Origin: Candidatus Gastranaerophilales bacterium
GTDB taxonomy: Bacteria; Cyanobacteriota; Vampirovibrionia; Gastranaerophilales; Gastranaerophilaceae
NCBI GenBank assembly: GCA_944324435.1
Contig: CALUWH010000022.1
Location: 1-35,135 of the forward strand
Direction of reading: 5' to 3'
DNA: 35,135 nucleotides
The notes beneath the pieces are model-generated. The model had not been told where the DNA came from, searched no databases, and worked only from the letters and a program-made list of their open reading frames with translations. A program made the translations under genes and the position numbers. Every line of letters begins with the position of its first letter. Position 1 is the first letter of the stretch. Shown piece by piece: positions 24,798 to 34,179 of this stretch.

Positions 24798-24815
24798 CCT
24801 CATATATATAAAGTA
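24798..24815 (-). promoter_or_regulatory. Shared promoter block, copy 3 (before the 604-aa gene)
   Basis: Reading on the minus strand, TACTTTATATATATGAGG, 7 nt before the ATG at 24790. Here the ATG inside the block is out of frame with the gene, which shows the conservation is not coding. Its GAGG doubles as ribosome site. Confidence 0.6.
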
Positions 24816-24964
24816 TATAAATAGGTGATAATTTCATCTTTTGAAGGATTTTTTACAAAACTTAACAATGTAACAGAATGTAAATATTTGATAAAAAACC
24901 CTAAAGTTTTAGAAAAAAATGCCGATATACAATTTGTAAGTTTAATTTTTTAAGGAGTAATACA

Positions 24965-25093
24965 ATGTATACAATGTGGCCCGGATGTTATAGTTTCAGA
25001 GATGAAATAAAGTTATTTGCTCTGTGGTTCAAGGAACAGACCGAGGCATTGGTTTATAAGATTTACGAAATTGACCGTATGTTACACGGCTAA
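24965..25093 (+). CDS. 42-aa small hypothetical protein
   Basis: The ORF begins MYTMWPGCYSFRDEIKLF, ends EIDRMLHG and stops with TAA. It has a strong ribosome site (AAGGAG, 7 nt before ATG), a TACAAT -10 candidate at 24928-24933, and its own terminator 44 nt downstream, so it looks like a monocistronic small gene. The peptide is aromatic-rich with an amphipathic helix from about residue 11 to 40. It has no signal peptide or homologue I recognise. Confidence 0.6.
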   Translation: MYTMWPGCYSFRDEIKLFALWFKEQTEALVYKIYEIDRMLHG

Positions 25094-25136
25094 TATCTAT
25101 ATTAATTCTCTCTAAAATCTCTCTTTCTCAAATTAG

Positions 25137-25166
25137 CTTGTATATCTTATATACAAGTTTTTTTTT
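25137..25166 (+). terminator. Intrinsic terminator of the 42-aa gene
   Basis: CTTGTATAT (25137-25145) pairs with ATATACAAG (25149-25157), followed by nine T. It is oriented for the + strand. Confidence 0.85.
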
Positions 25167-25230
25167 GCAATATGGCATTATTTTTTCATAAACAGGAGGT
25201 ACGTTAAAAGACAAAGATTAAGCTGATTGA

Positions 25231-25782
25231 TTAATTCTGTTTAAAAATTTTCAGTGTATCACGCAATATTGAATTTTGATTAACAACAGAATCTTTCATC
25301 TGTATGAATTTTTCTGTCTGCTGTTTTATATTATCCGGCTTGTTTTTGACATAAAAAGTAATAATTCCTGCTTGTAAAGCCAGTATCAGTGCCGCAGCAA
25401 TATTGAATACATTTTTTGAGAGATTGTTCTTTTTAAAACTTGCATTTAAATCCTCTTGCTCAAAAGGATGCTCTTTATCGTAAGTCCCGACTTTTTCCGA
25501 ATATCTGTACACTGCTTGCCCACGTTCAACTCCAACGCCATTTTTCTTTAAACCATACAAAATACGCAGGGTTATACATTCATTTTCAGCACTGTCAAGG
25601 AGAAAGTCCATCCCTTTTTTAGCGCCTCTTTCTTCAAGGCTTTTGTTTTTATCATCCCTGCTCCTAAGTTTAGTTTTTATATCCTCTATTACTTCATTTT
25701 GTGTTGGAGAATATTTTTTTTAAGGGTCTCTATAAATCCCCTTAAAAGTATAAGAATTTATCGAATTTATCGGTCTGATCAT
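25231..25782 (-). pseudogene. Membrane-protein gene interrupted by an in-frame TAA
   Basis: A start ATG at 25782 has an excellent ribosome site (AGGAGGAAAG) overlapping the stop of the glutamate synthase gene. It reads MIRPINSINSYTFKGIYRDP, meets TAA at 25722-25720 next to an A8 run, then stays open in the same frame: KKYSPTQNEVIEDIKTKL and on to the end at 25231. The later part has one membrane helix (NVFNIAAALILALQAGIITFYV) and a helical tail. An internal ATG at 25611 has no usable ribosome site. One A-to-T change (AAA to TAA) explains the break. Alternatives are a sequencing error, readthrough, or two short proteins. The intact product would have 183 residues. Confidence 0.6.
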
Positions 25783-25790
25783 CTTTCCTC

Positions 25791-27416
25791 CTAGCACGCG
25801 TATTGTATATCCAGCCTGTTTGATATGTGTTTATCAACCGTAATCAAGGCATCAGAGCGCCCGACAGGAAGAGATGAGCAGCCGACAGGCGCCATAAGTT
25901 TTTTGAGCTCTATATCGGTTGCAATAATGTAATTAACCAGATTCTGCGCAACCTTATCCACATCAAGCCTCTTAACCAGACAATCTTCTTGGGCTGCAAT
26001 CCCTGCAGGACAAAGACCTGTGTTGCAAGCATTACATTTTCCGGTGTCGCTTCCCACGCACCCCGCAATTTCCATAAGCATTCTGCCTGTAAATACTCCA
26101 TTTGCACCGAGGCAAATAAGTTTAAACGCGTCTGCAGCAAAACTTCCGGTTTGTCCTAAACCTCCGCCTGCAAAGAGAGGTATCTCGCCCTGACGTCCCT
26201 GATGAACAGCCGCCAAATAACAATCTCTCAATTTGGATGTTATAGGATGTCCAGTGTGGTTCAATGATATCTCATGCGCGGCGCCGGTACCTGCAGCAAG
26301 CCCATCTATAAAGAATCCCCCGACAATATTATACGGATCTCTTAAAAGGTTGTTATAAACAGAAACGCTCGTAGAGGAAGCTGCAACCTTGATTGCTACA
26401 GGAACCTTAAACTTAAATGCAGCATTCATGGATAAAAACATCTTCTGAACACTTTCTTCTATTGAATAGAGCCCCTGATGGGTTGGAGGTGAAAGTAAAT
26501 CCGCCTTTGGAACCCCTCTTATTTCCTGAACGTATTTTGCGACTTTGCTTGCGAGCAAAAGTCCGCCGTCTCCTGGTTTTGCACCTTGTCCGATTTTAAT
26601 AAGGATTCCGGCAGGATCTTCTGTCATATCCGGCATTGCCTTTATAATCCTGTTCCAGCCAAAATGGCCAGAGGCAATTTGTAGAATCATATATTTTACA
26701 TACTTGGATTTCAAAAGCTTTGTAGGAATCCCACCTTCTCCCGTGCACATTCTGATTGGAATCCCCATTACCTCATTCAAATAAGCAGTTGCAATTGCCA
26801 TTGCTTCCCACATACGCCAAGAAACCGCCCCTATTGACATATCGCCGAAAATTATCGGATAAATCCACCTATTGGGAGGAAGTGATGTTGTTTCAAATAG
26901 TTTTCCGTCTCTTGCTTCAAGGTTAAGTTTCTCTGGAGAAAGAACTCTCCCGAAAGGAGTTTTCAACTCAAACGTGTGCCTTTGCGCATCCAGAGATGGA
27001 TCTGTCATTTGAGAAATTCGCCCGATTTTAATCTTATCAAGCGTTCTTCCTTCCGTATTAAGGTTTGAGCGTCCGCCTTTTTTGAAAGAATCAGCCTTTA
27101 TTGCCCTATACATTACGGAATATTTATCGTCCTTGTTTCTCACAGCTTTTATTGCACCGTTGGGGCAGACATTTGCGCACATTCCGCAGCCGCGGCAGTA
27201 ATTTTCAAGAGAAATGTTTTGCTTGATTACAAGAACTTTTTCTGCTTTGTTTTTTGATGTAATAGAATTAGCTTTTCTAAGCTCAACCGCAGGAGAAATA
27301 GCACCAAAGGAGCAGGCTGCAGTACATTTTCCGCATCCGATACATTTGGATTCATCATATTCAATTATCCAGGGCAAGTCCCCTTTATGAAGTTCGCTAA
27401 TTCTTACTGCTGCCAT
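25791..27416 (-). CDS. Ferredoxin-domain glutamate synthase, FMN/synthase subunit
   Basis: 541 aa. Two N-terminal [4Fe-4S] ferredoxin motifs are seen (CIGCGKCTAAC and CRGCGMCANVC with their distal Cys-Pro). A glutamate-synthase FMN barrel follows (about 165-480), with KIGQGAKPGDGG, FIDGLAAGTGA, GLGQTGSFAADAFKLICLGANGV and the 3Fe-4S region CNACNTGLCPAGI. This is the archaeal-type stand-alone synthase subunit: it combines ammonia with 2-oxoglutarate using reduced ferredoxin or a similar donor. It overlaps the upstream amidotransferase gene by 13 nt. The third usual partner (the GXGXG domain) is not in the window. Confidence 0.85.
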   Translation of the reverse strand: MAAVRISELHKGDLPWIIEYDESKCIGCGKCTAACSFGAISPAVELRKANSITSKNKAEKVLVIKQNISLENYCRGCGMCANVCPNGAIKAVRNKDDKYSVMYRAIKADSFKKGGRSNLNTEGRTLDKIKIGRISQMTDPSLDAQRHTFELKTPFGRVLSPEKLNLEARDGKLFETTSLPPNRWIYPIIFGDMSIGAVSWRMWEAMAIATAYLNEVMGIPIRMCTGEGGIPTKLLKSKYVKYMILQIASGHFGWNRIIKAMPDMTEDPAGILIKIGQGAKPGDGGLLLASKVAKYVQEIRGVPKADLLSPPTHQGLYSIEESVQKMFLSMNAAFKFKVPVAIKVAASSTSVSVYNNLLRDPYNIVGGFFIDGLAAGTGAAHEISLNHTGHPITSKLRDCYLAAVHQGRQGEIPLFAGGGLGQTGSFAADAFKLICLGANGVFTGRMLMEIAGCVGSDTGKCNACNTGLCPAGIAAQEDCLVKRLDVDKVAQNLVNYIIATDIELKKLMAPVGCSSLPVGRSDALITVDKHISNRLDIQYAC

Positions 27417-28510
27417 CTTTCCACCGTTAAATCATCCCTAACAATAACCGTTTCATGCTCATTCGGATAAATATCTTCCTCAAAATTCCTGTCAGGCATC
27501 AAATCATTTATCCCCTCAACTTCCGAAGTCATAATAACCGTATCTTCGTCTCTTCCTATTACAATCGGACGCAGCTTTTTGGAATCACAAACACAAATCA
27601 AATCTTTATCAGGCGTTACGCCCAAAAATGTATTCGGCCCGTTTATCTCCAAATTTGCAAGCGAAGCCTTAATTCTTAAAAGGATTTCACTGTCTTGGCG
27701 TTTGATTATTTCGTCATACTCCAATGGCGTAATAGTATGTTTGAAGTACCTTAGGGGCCATTTTAGAATCTTGTGTATATAATGCAGAGTATACAAAAGA
27801 CATTGAGAGTCAGATTCAAAACCCATATATCCCTTATACAGATTTACCTGATAATCCCGGTTCTTTTCGTAGAACGTATTTTCACCGTTAACAAGCCCTG
27901 TATATCCTTCCAAAAAGAAAGGGTGAGCAGCATATCTTACAATATCATAATTAGTGTTCTGTCTGCACTGCGCTGTTATAATGCTGGAAGTCAAATCTTT
28001 ATTACCTTCCCAAAGGTTAAAATATGTTCCGATATCTTTCGGGCTTCCGATTTCTTTCAGCGTAAGCGTATCCGGCCAGAAAGAATATATAAACCCGGAG
28101 CCTGACTCTTCCAGAACCTTTCTTATTTTTATTGAAGTGTCAATAAGCAGTTCTTCTTTTTCTTCCTTTGTTGCGTGCCTAAAGCTTTTCGGATACTGCA
28201 CGACCTCAAACATATAATTAGGCATCGCCTCAATTTTAAGTCCTCTTTGGTGTTTAATATCAGGCGACCACTGCATCACTCTGGTAAAACCGATTTCTCT
28301 TAAAATATCCTCGGCAAGTCTTGTTCCTTCAACGGTCGCAGCCATAGAAAGCAAAGGAAGCCCTTTATAATTTTCAAATATTCCTCCCAAATCCTGCATT
28401 ATGAATGCAAAACCGGAATCGTCATGGCCTTCCTGCTGGCTCCTCATTAGTTTCAAAGCATAAGAAGGATGCAGCTTTTTCTTTGATTTTATTGCCCCGA
28501 TTCTACACAT
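27404..28510 (-). CDS. Class II glutamine amidotransferase subunit of split glutamate synthase
   Basis: 368 aa. The N-terminus is MCRIGAI: Cys2 becomes the N-terminal nucleophile of class II (Ntn) amidotransferases, which release ammonia from glutamine. Later blocks include QEGHDDSGFAF near 26-36, AQCRQNTNYDIVRYAAHPF near 205-225 (a variant of the R-x-x-T-x-G/N-x-H-P core), and GFESDSQCLLYTLHYI near 258-273. Such a subunit pairs with the next gene's synthase as in archaeal-type split GltB. The start has no Shine-Dalgarno and follows a strong promoter by 7 nt. Confidence 0.85.
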   Translation of the reverse strand: MCRIGAIKSKKKLHPSYALKLMRSQQEGHDDSGFAFIMQDLGGIFENYKGLPLLSMAATVEGTRLAEDILREIGFTRVMQWSPDIKHQRGLKIEAMPNYMFEVVQYPKSFRHATKEEKEELLIDTSIKIRKVLEESGSGFIYSFWPDTLTLKEIGSPKDIGTYFNLWEGNKDLTSSIITAQCRQNTNYDIVRYAAHPFFLEGYTGLVNGENTFYEKNRDYQVNLYKGYMGFESDSQCLLYTLHYIHKILKWPLRYFKHTITPLEYDEIIKRQDSEILLRIKASLANLEINGPNTFLGVTPDKDLICVCDSKKLRPIVIGRDEDTVIMTSEVEGINDLMPDRNFEEDIYPNEHETVIVRDDLTVERWQQ

Positions 28511-28517
28511 AATTCAG

Positions 28518-28546
28518 ATTGTAGCGCCTTTTTAAATGAGCGTCAA
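28518..28546 (-). promoter_or_regulatory. Promoter of the glutamate-synthase operon, predicted leaderless
   Basis: -35 TTGACG (28546-28541), 17-nt spacer, -10 TACAAT (28523-28518), 7 nt to the ATG at 28510. No Shine-Dalgarno lies between. Confidence 0.8.
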
Positions 28547-28592
28547 GTTTTTACATTTTACCGTGCCTGTGGTTTACAAAAAATTATTAGTG

Positions 28593-28598
28593 TATAAT
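28593..28598 (+). promoter_or_regulatory. -10 element of uvrA
   Basis: TATAAT lies exactly 6 nt before the uvrA ATG at 28605. No clear -35 at 17 nt; TTTACA is at 28573-28578. A leaderless mRNA is predicted. Confidence 0.65.
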
Positions 28599-28604
28599 TT
28601 GGGT

Positions 28605-31481
28605 ATGTCAGACAAAATTACGATTAAGGGTGCGAGAGAACATAACCTGAAAAACGTATCGTTAGAAGTTCCCAAAAATGAACTAGTTGTGTTTACGGGA
28701 GTTTCAGGCTCGGGCAAAAGCTCTCTTGCGTTTGATACAATTTTTGCGGAAGGTCAGAGGCGTTATATAGAAAGCCTCTCAACATACGCACGCCAATTTT
28801 TGGGACAGATGGACAAGCCGGATGTAGACTATATTGACGGGCTTACACCTGCGATTTCTATTGATCAGAAATCAACAAGCAATAATCCGCGCTCAACTGT
28901 CGGTACTGTTACGGAAATCTACGATTATTTAAGACTTTTGTACGCAAGAGTCGGAACTCCGTATTGTCCGAAATGCGGAAAACCAATCAAGCCGCAGACT
29001 ATTGATGAGATTGTAAACAGTATTCTTAAACTCGATGTGGGAACAAAAATCCAAATTCTTGCCCCGATTGCCAAGGGTAAAAAAGGCGAGTTTCAGTCTT
29101 TGTTTGAAGAATTGAGACAAGAAGGCTTTGTGAGGGTAAAAGTTGACGGCGAAGTTTATAACCTTGATGAGGATGAGATTAAGCTTGCCAAAACAAAAGC
29201 GCATACAATCTCAGTCGTAATTGACAGGGTTGTGGTAAAACCGGAAGCCCGTTCTAGAATCGCAGACAGCGTCCAGATTGCGCTAAAAAAAGCGGACGGG
29301 GTTACGAATATTGATGTTATCGGTGGGGGTAAGTGTGTATCGAATGAAGGTGGGACTTCAAATAATAAGTCAGAAAGTGAAGAAATTATTTACAGCGAAA
29401 AACTTGCCTGCCCTGACTGTAACCTGAGTTTTGAAGAACTCACACCTCGCATTTTTTCATTCAATGCCCCATACGGAGCCTGCGACAAGTGCGGAGGTCT
29501 GGGGGTTGATTTTAAAATTGATCCTGATTTGGTTGTTCCTGACAGAAACAAAAGTATTAATGAGGGGGCAATTTATCCCTGGAGCAAGTCCTCAACAGGA
29601 TATTATGAGGATGTCTTAAAGGCGGTACAAAACGCTTACAACATTGATTATGACATGCCGTTCAAGGATTTGCCGCCGGAGCATCAGAGTATTATTCTTT
29701 ATGGCTCGGACGAGCGGATTCCGATGCGAATCAGGGAGTTTGGAGGCCATAGGTATAAAAATACACTACAAAAATATATTGGTGTTATTCCGTTTTTGAT
29801 GAAACATTATAATGTTGACAGCGAATACTGGAAAGCCGAGATTGAAAAATATATGGTCACAACTCCCTGCGAAAAGTGCGGCGGCGCAAGGTTGAAACCG
29901 TTTCCCCTTGCTGTCAGAATTAACGGCAAAAATATTTATGAATTTTGCCTCATGCCTGTTGATAAGGCGTACGAGTTTGTAACGGATTTGTACCTTACAT
30001 TGAGCGATTTCCAGATGAAAATCGGGAAACAGATTCTTGATGAGGTGCGCGCAAGGCTTAAGTTTTTATGCGATGTGGGTTTGAATTATCTGAACCTTGC
30101 GCGCACCTCCGGAACTTTATCCGGCGGCGAAGCCCAGAGAATCAGGCTTGCAACTCAAATCGGAAGCGGATTATCAGGCGTTTTATACGTACTTGATGAA
30201 CCTTCAATCGGTTTACACCAGAGAGATAACGACAGATTGATTAAAACTTTGCTTAAACTCCGCAATATGGGTAACTCGCTTATTGTTGTAGAACACGATG
30301 AAGAGACCATAAGAAATGCGGATTATATCGTCGATATCGGGCCTAACGCCGGAGTGAACGGCGGAAACATTATTGCACAAGGCTCTGTCGAAGATATTAT
30401 TGACTCAAAAGAGTCTATAACAGGAAAATATCTGAGCGGAGAGTATTATATTCCGATTCCGGAGAGGATTCGCCCTGGTAACGGAAACTTTCTGCAGATT
30501 AGAAATGCTTTCAAAAATAATTTGAAAAACATAGACCTTGATATTCCGCTCGGGAAAATTGTTGTTCTTACAGGTGTTTCGGGCTCCGGAAAATCAACCT
30601 TAATGCAGGAATTGATTTATGAGTATGCCGTACACAAACTCAGAAAAAACAGGCCAAAGCCTCAAGGTGTTGATGAGATTTTAGGGTTTGAACATTTGGA
30701 TAAGATTATTGATATAGACCAGTCTCCGATTGGCAGAACTCCGCGTTCCAACCCCGCAACCTATACGGACGTATTTACTCCGATTAGAGAATTATACGCC
30801 AAGACTAACGAAGCCAAAATGCGCGGTTATAAGCCGGGAAGATTCAGCTTTAATGTTAAAGGGGGCAGGTGCGAGGCTTGCGCAGGCGACGGCGTTTTGA
30901 AAATTGAAATGAACTTCTTATCCGATGTTTACGTAAAATGCGACGTATGTAAAGGAAAGCGTTACAACAACGAGACTTTGGAAGTAAAATACAAGGGTAA
31001 AACCATTTCTGATGTTTTGGAGATGAGTGTAAAAGAGGCGTATGAGTTTTTTGAGAATATTCCTCAGATTGCAAATAAGCTAAAAACGCTCAATGACGTA
31101 GGTTTGGATTACATAAAACTCGGTCAGAGTGCAACAACTCTATCAGGCGGAGAAGCACAGAGAATTAAGCTTGCCTCGGAGCTTAACAAACGCGCAACCG
31201 GCAAGACTTTATATCTGCTCGATGAACCTTCTGTGGGTCTCCACTGGCACGATTTGGATAAACTGATTAAGATAATACAGCAGCTTGCAGACAACGGCAA
31301 CACAATTTTAATAATCGAACATAATCTGGACTTAATCAAAGTGGCTGATTATATAATAGATTTGGGCCCGGAAGGCGGAAACGCCGGCGGAGAGATTGTC
31401 GCTTGCGGAACTCCAAGGGAAGTTGCAGATAATCCTAAATCATATACCGGACAATATTTAAAAGGAATGTTTAAAATATAA
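28605..31481 (+). CDS. uvrA: Excinuclease ABC subunit A
   Basis: 958 aa from ATG 28605 ([20 protein letters not shown], the family start). An in-frame ATG at 28536 is rejected because it would place the TATAAT inside the gene and overlaps the divergent promoter. UvrA is the damage-recognising ATPase of nucleotide excision repair. Visible: two Walker A motifs ([18 protein letters not shown]), two signature motifs ([24 protein letters not shown]), and zinc-finger Cys pairs [12 protein letters not shown]...CDKCGG, CEKCGG and CEACAGDG...CDVCKG. A short Ser/Gly/Asn-rich insert near residues 243-263 is unusual but lies at a variable linker. Confidence 0.97.
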   Translation: MSDKITIKGAREHNLKNVSLEVPKNELVVFTGVSGSGKSSLAFDTIFAEGQRRYIESLSTYARQFLGQMDKPDVDYIDGLTPAISIDQKSTSNNPRSTVGTVTEIYDYLRLLYARVGTPYCPKCGKPIKPQTIDEIVNSILKLDVGTKIQILAPIAKGKKGEFQSLFEELRQEGFVRVKVDGEVYNLDEDEIKLAKTKAHTISVVIDRVVVKPEARSRIADSVQIALKKADGVTNIDVIGGGKCVSNEGGTSNNKSESEEIIYSEKLACPDCNLSFEELTPRIFSFNAPYGACDKCGGLGVDFKIDPDLVVPDRNKSINEGAIYPWSKSSTGYYEDVLKAVQNAYNIDYDMPFKDLPPEHQSIILYGSDERIPMRIREFGGHRYKNTLQKYIGVIPFLMKHYNVDSEYWKAEIEKYMVTTPCEKCGGARLKPFPLAVRINGKNIYEFCLMPVDKAYEFVTDLYLTLSDFQMKIGKQILDEVRARLKFLCDVGLNYLNLARTSGTLSGGEAQRIRLATQIGSGLSGVLYVLDEPSIGLHQRDNDRLIKTLLKLRNMGNSLIVVEHDEETIRNADYIVDIGPNAGVNGGNIIAQGSVEDIIDSKESITGKYLSGEYYIPIPERIRPGNGNFLQIRNAFKNNLKNIDLDIPLGKIVVLTGVSGSGKSTLMQELIYEYAVHKLRKNRPKPQGVDEILGFEHLDKIIDIDQSPIGRTPRSNPATYTDVFTPIRELYAKTNEAKMRGYKPGRFSFNVKGGRCEACAGDGVLKIEMNFLSDVYVKCDVCKGKRYNNETLEVKYKGKTISDVLEMSVKEAYEFFENIPQIANKLKTLNDVGLDYIKLGQSATTLSGGEAQRIKLASELNKRATGKTLYLLDEPSVGLHWHDLDKLIKIIQQLADNGNTILIIEHNLDLIKVADYIIDLGPEGGNAGGEIVACGTPREVADNPKSYTGQYLKGMFKI

Positions 31482-31517
31482 TTATTTATGGTATTGTAAA
31501 ATAGGGGGTTGGAGATT

Positions 31518-31931
31518 GTGCTTAATACCGAATACTTGACCAAAAGTCTCGAGACATTAGAAAGGGCGTATACACTCATAAGGACAAGCAGTGAGGGCAG
31601 TATAGATTATGAGATGTACAGAAATTCTCTTGTAAAAGGTTTTGAAATGACGCTTGAACAGTGCGGAAAGCTACTTAGAAAGAGATTGACCCCGTATTTT
31701 TCAAGCAAAAAAGTCGCAGATGCTCTTACATTCAAAGACCTGTTCAGGTACGCGTATAAATACTCTCTTATAAGTGAAGAATCTTGCGTTGAGCGCTGGA
31801 TGAAATATCGCGACAACAGAAACAACACCGCGCATGATTATGGAAGAGCTTTTGTGGAAGAAACACTGTCTTTAATGGATGATTTTATTAATGATGTAAA
31901 AAATTTAAAGGCTGTTATTGAAAATGAATAA
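31518..31931 (+). CDS. HEPN-domain protein (probable toxin of a HEPN-MNT pair)
   Basis: 137 aa from GTG 31518, which has AGGGGG 9 nt upstream; a TTG at 31509, 6 nt after TAAAAT, is an alternative start. The protein is all-helical, of the HI0074/nucleotidyltransferase-substrate type. It carries the HEPN catalytic motif Rx4H as RNNTAHDYG near residues 98-106 (R, then H five positions later), preceded by WMKYRD. HEPN proteins of this type are RNases or toxins neutralised by a partner MNT nucleotidyltransferase through AMPylation or complex formation. The partner gene overlaps its end by 8 nt. The gene follows uvrA by 36 bp. Confidence 0.8.
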   Translation: MLNTEYLTKSLETLERAYTLIRTSSEGSIDYEMYRNSLVKGFEMTLEQCGKLLRKRLTPYFSSKKVADALTFKDLFRYAYKYSLISEESCVERWMKYRDNRNNTAHDYGRAFVEETLSLMDDFINDVKNLKAVIENE

Positions 31932-32226
31932 ACTGTTTCTTGATCAAAAACATTTACAGATTCTCTTAAAAATTTTTAATAGTTACTGTCCCAGAGCGGA
32001 AATCTGGGCATACGGAAGCCGAATAAAAAATGAAGCGCATGAGGCGAGCGACTTAGACTTGGTTGTTAAAAATTTTAATGATGAAAATAAAAATATTTAT
32101 GAATTAAAAGAATTAATCAATAACAGTGATATACCAATAATTGTTGATTTGCTGGATTTTAATAATATACCAGAATCTTTTCAAAGAGAAATTGTAAAGG
32201 ATTATATTATTATTTCAAATCCATAA
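31924..32226 (+). CDS. MNT-domain nucleotidyltransferase (probable antitoxin)
   Basis: 100 aa from ATG 31924, overlapping the HEPN stop by 8 nt. The Pol-beta-type nucleotidyltransferase motif is AYGSRIKNEAHEASDLDLVV (GSx...SDxD, two metal-binding Asp), with a third acidic candidate in IIVDLLDF. A minimal length without a substrate domain is typical of MNT antitoxins, which modify or bind their HEPN toxin. No separate promoter is seen, so translation is coupled to the toxin gene. Confidence 0.85.
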   Translation: MNKLFLDQKHLQILLKIFNSYCPRAEIWAYGSRIKNEAHEASDLDLVVKNFNDENKNIYELKELINNSDIPIIVDLLDFNNIPESFQREIVKDYIIISNP

Positions 32227-32245
32227 CATAATTTTATTAGACTTG

Positions 32246-32254
32246 TGCTATAAT
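32246..32254 (+). promoter_or_regulatory. Extended -10 of the M49-like gene, predicted leaderless
   Basis: TGC (32246-32248) directly precedes TATAAT (32249-32254), an extended -10. ATG follows after 6 nt (32261). No Shine-Dalgarno and no clear -35. Confidence 0.65.
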
Positions 32255-32260
32255 CTGTGT

Positions 32261-34153
32261 ATGAATATTAACCCAATTAATAGAATAAGTAGAACAAATG
32301 TTTCAATGAAAAGTAATTCGCAGGAAGATAATAAGCCTGCTTTGTGTCCTGATGAGAATAAGTTAGTAAAGGAGCTTGATAAGATGAGTATGATTAATAA
32401 TGTTAATATAGGCAAAAAAGACTATGAGCTAAATCTTTCAAAAGAAGAGCTTGAAAAACGTACACACAAGGATTATTTAACGACAAAGAAAATGCTTGAT
32501 GTTGATGCTCCTGAATACTTGGCGCTTTCAGACGGCGATAAAGAAGCTCTTAAACATCTTGTAAAGGCTGCGTCTGTTTTGGATAAGGTTAATATGCAGC
32601 TCGATAACCCGAATAATTTGCCTTTTAAAGAATATTTGGAAAAAGAGATTGAAAAGGGGAATGAGAATGCAAGACTTACCAAAATTCTTTTTGATGCGCA
32701 AAAAGGCGTCTGCTCTCTTGATAGAGAAAGCAATATGATAGAACTTGCAAAAGGAGTTTCCGAACGCCCGGGCAAAGGTGTTTATCCGCAGGATTTGAGC
32801 AAAGAAGAGTTTCATAATATTTTGATAAATATGCTTAAAGACGGAAAAGTTGATGATGTTGCAAAGATTCTGAACCAGAGAAGTGTCGTAGAGAGAGTTG
32901 GAAACGAACTCGTTGCAACAGATTATGTTGATAAGTTTAAAGAAGAATTTTCTTATATGGCCTCAGAGCTTGAAAAGGCTGCAGAAGTTTCTACAAACAA
33001 GGATTTTAACGAATTTTTGATATTGCAGGCAAAGGCTTTAAGGACTGCTGATCCTATGCTTGATGCTTATGCTGACAAGAAGTGGGCAACCTTGCAGGAT
33101 ACTCCTTTAGAGTTTACTATCACAAGAGAAAATTATTCGGATGAGTTAACAGAGACTGTTGTAGAGAATCCTGAACTTAAAAAGCTTCTGGATGAAAATG
33201 GAATAGTTCCTGTTGCTAAAGATTTTCTCGGCGGAAGAGTTGGGATTGTTAACAAGAAAGGAACTGATGCTATATTGGGGGTAAAAAATTACTTGCCGCT
33301 AATGGCACAGAATATGCCGTTTAAAGATGATTACATTCAAAATATTTCTCCTGATAAAGAGTCGAAGCAGACTATGGTAGATGTTGATTTGGTTGCAATA
33401 ACCGGCGATGTTGGGGAATTTCGTGCAGGAATCACTCTTGCAGAGAACCTTCCGAATGATGATAAACTCTCAATCAAGGAGCTTGACGGCGGAAGAAGAA
33501 ACGTTTATCACAGACAAATAAGATTAATTACATCTGATGATGCAAAAGAGAAAATGAGAAAAAGACTGGATGCGACGCTGAATCCGGAATTGCATAAATA
33601 TTATAATGATGAAGCAGACCATTGGTTTACTGTAGGACATGAAAACGGTCACTCGCTCGGCCCGAAATCAGGTACAGAGGGATTAGGCAAGTATAAATCC
33701 ATAATTGAAGAGAATAAGGCCGATATGATATCTCTTGCAATGCTTGATGTTCTGACTGAGGCAGGAATGTATACGCCTGAGCAGAGAAAACAGATTATTG
33801 TAACCTATGCAGCTGATAATATGATGACTTCAAAGCCTACACTAAGTCAGGCTCATAGGGTGCGTTCCGTTATGCAGAATTACTACTTCATAAAAGAAGG
33901 GGCTATTGAGATCTCAAAAGATGGGGTTTTGAACGTAAATATTGATAAAATGGTACCGACTGCCCGAAAGATGCTTGAAGAAATTATTCAGGTTCAGATG
34001 AAGGGTGATTTTTCAAGGGGCGAAAAGTATGTAATGGATAACTTTGTCTGGACACCTGAGATGGAAAAGATGGCAGAGAATATTAAAAAGGTTTCTAAAA
34101 CTCTTAACGGGAGAGTTGAATCTCCGCTTGCTGATAAATTAATGAATGAGTAA
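32261..34153 (+). CDS. M49 (dipeptidyl-peptidase III)-like zinc metallopeptidase
   Basis: 630 aa from ATG 32261; a TTG-started longer frame (32243) is rejected because it contains the -10. The zinc site reads HENGH at residues 460-464 within VGHENGHSLGP, and a second ligand segment EENKADM lies near 483-489, recalling HECCHGIGPH and EEAKAD of the M49-like domain of plant Nudix-3 type proteins. Classical DPP III has HEXXGH; here the shorter HExxH form is present. It has no signal peptide. The N-terminal part (about 50-250) is helical. The N-terminus (MNINPINRIS) resembles that of the next gene. Substrate unknown. Confidence 0.7.
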   Translation: MNINPINRISRTNVSMKSNSQEDNKPALCPDENKLVKELDKMSMINNVNIGKKDYELNLSKEELEKRTHKDYLTTKKMLDVDAPEYLALSDGDKEALKHLVKAASVLDKVNMQLDNPNNLPFKEYLEKEIEKGNENARLTKILFDAQKGVCSLDRESNMIELAKGVSERPGKGVYPQDLSKEEFHNILINMLKDGKVDDVAKILNQRSVVERVGNELVATDYVDKFKEEFSYMASELEKAAEVSTNKDFNEFLILQAKALRTADPMLDAYADKKWATLQDTPLEFTITRENYSDELTETVVENPELKKLLDENGIVPVAKDFLGGRVGIVNKKGTDAILGVKNYLPLMAQNMPFKDDYIQNISPDKESKQTMVDVDLVAITGDVGEFRAGITLAENLPNDDKLSIKELDGGRRNVYHRQIRLITSDDAKEKMRKRLDATLNPELHKYYNDEADHWFTVGHENGHSLGPKSGTEGLGKYKSIIEENKADMISLAMLDVLTEAGMYTPEQRKQIIVTYAADNMMTSKPTLSQAHRVRSVMQNYYFIKEGAIEISKDGVLNVNIDKMVPTARKMLEEIIQVQMKGDFSRGEKYVMDNFVWTPEMEKMAENIKKVSKTLNGRVESPLADKLMNE

Positions 34154-34179
34154 ATTGTAAAAAACTCTTAATATTTATG

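Noticed and set aside
25231-25611. 126-aa stand-alone ORF from the internal ATG
   Set aside because: No properly spaced ribosome site; the same frame extends upstream to a strong start interrupted only by one TAA.
28536-28604. Longer uvrA N-terminus
   Set aside because: It contains the uvrA -10 and overlaps the divergent promoter; family proteins start at MSDKITI.
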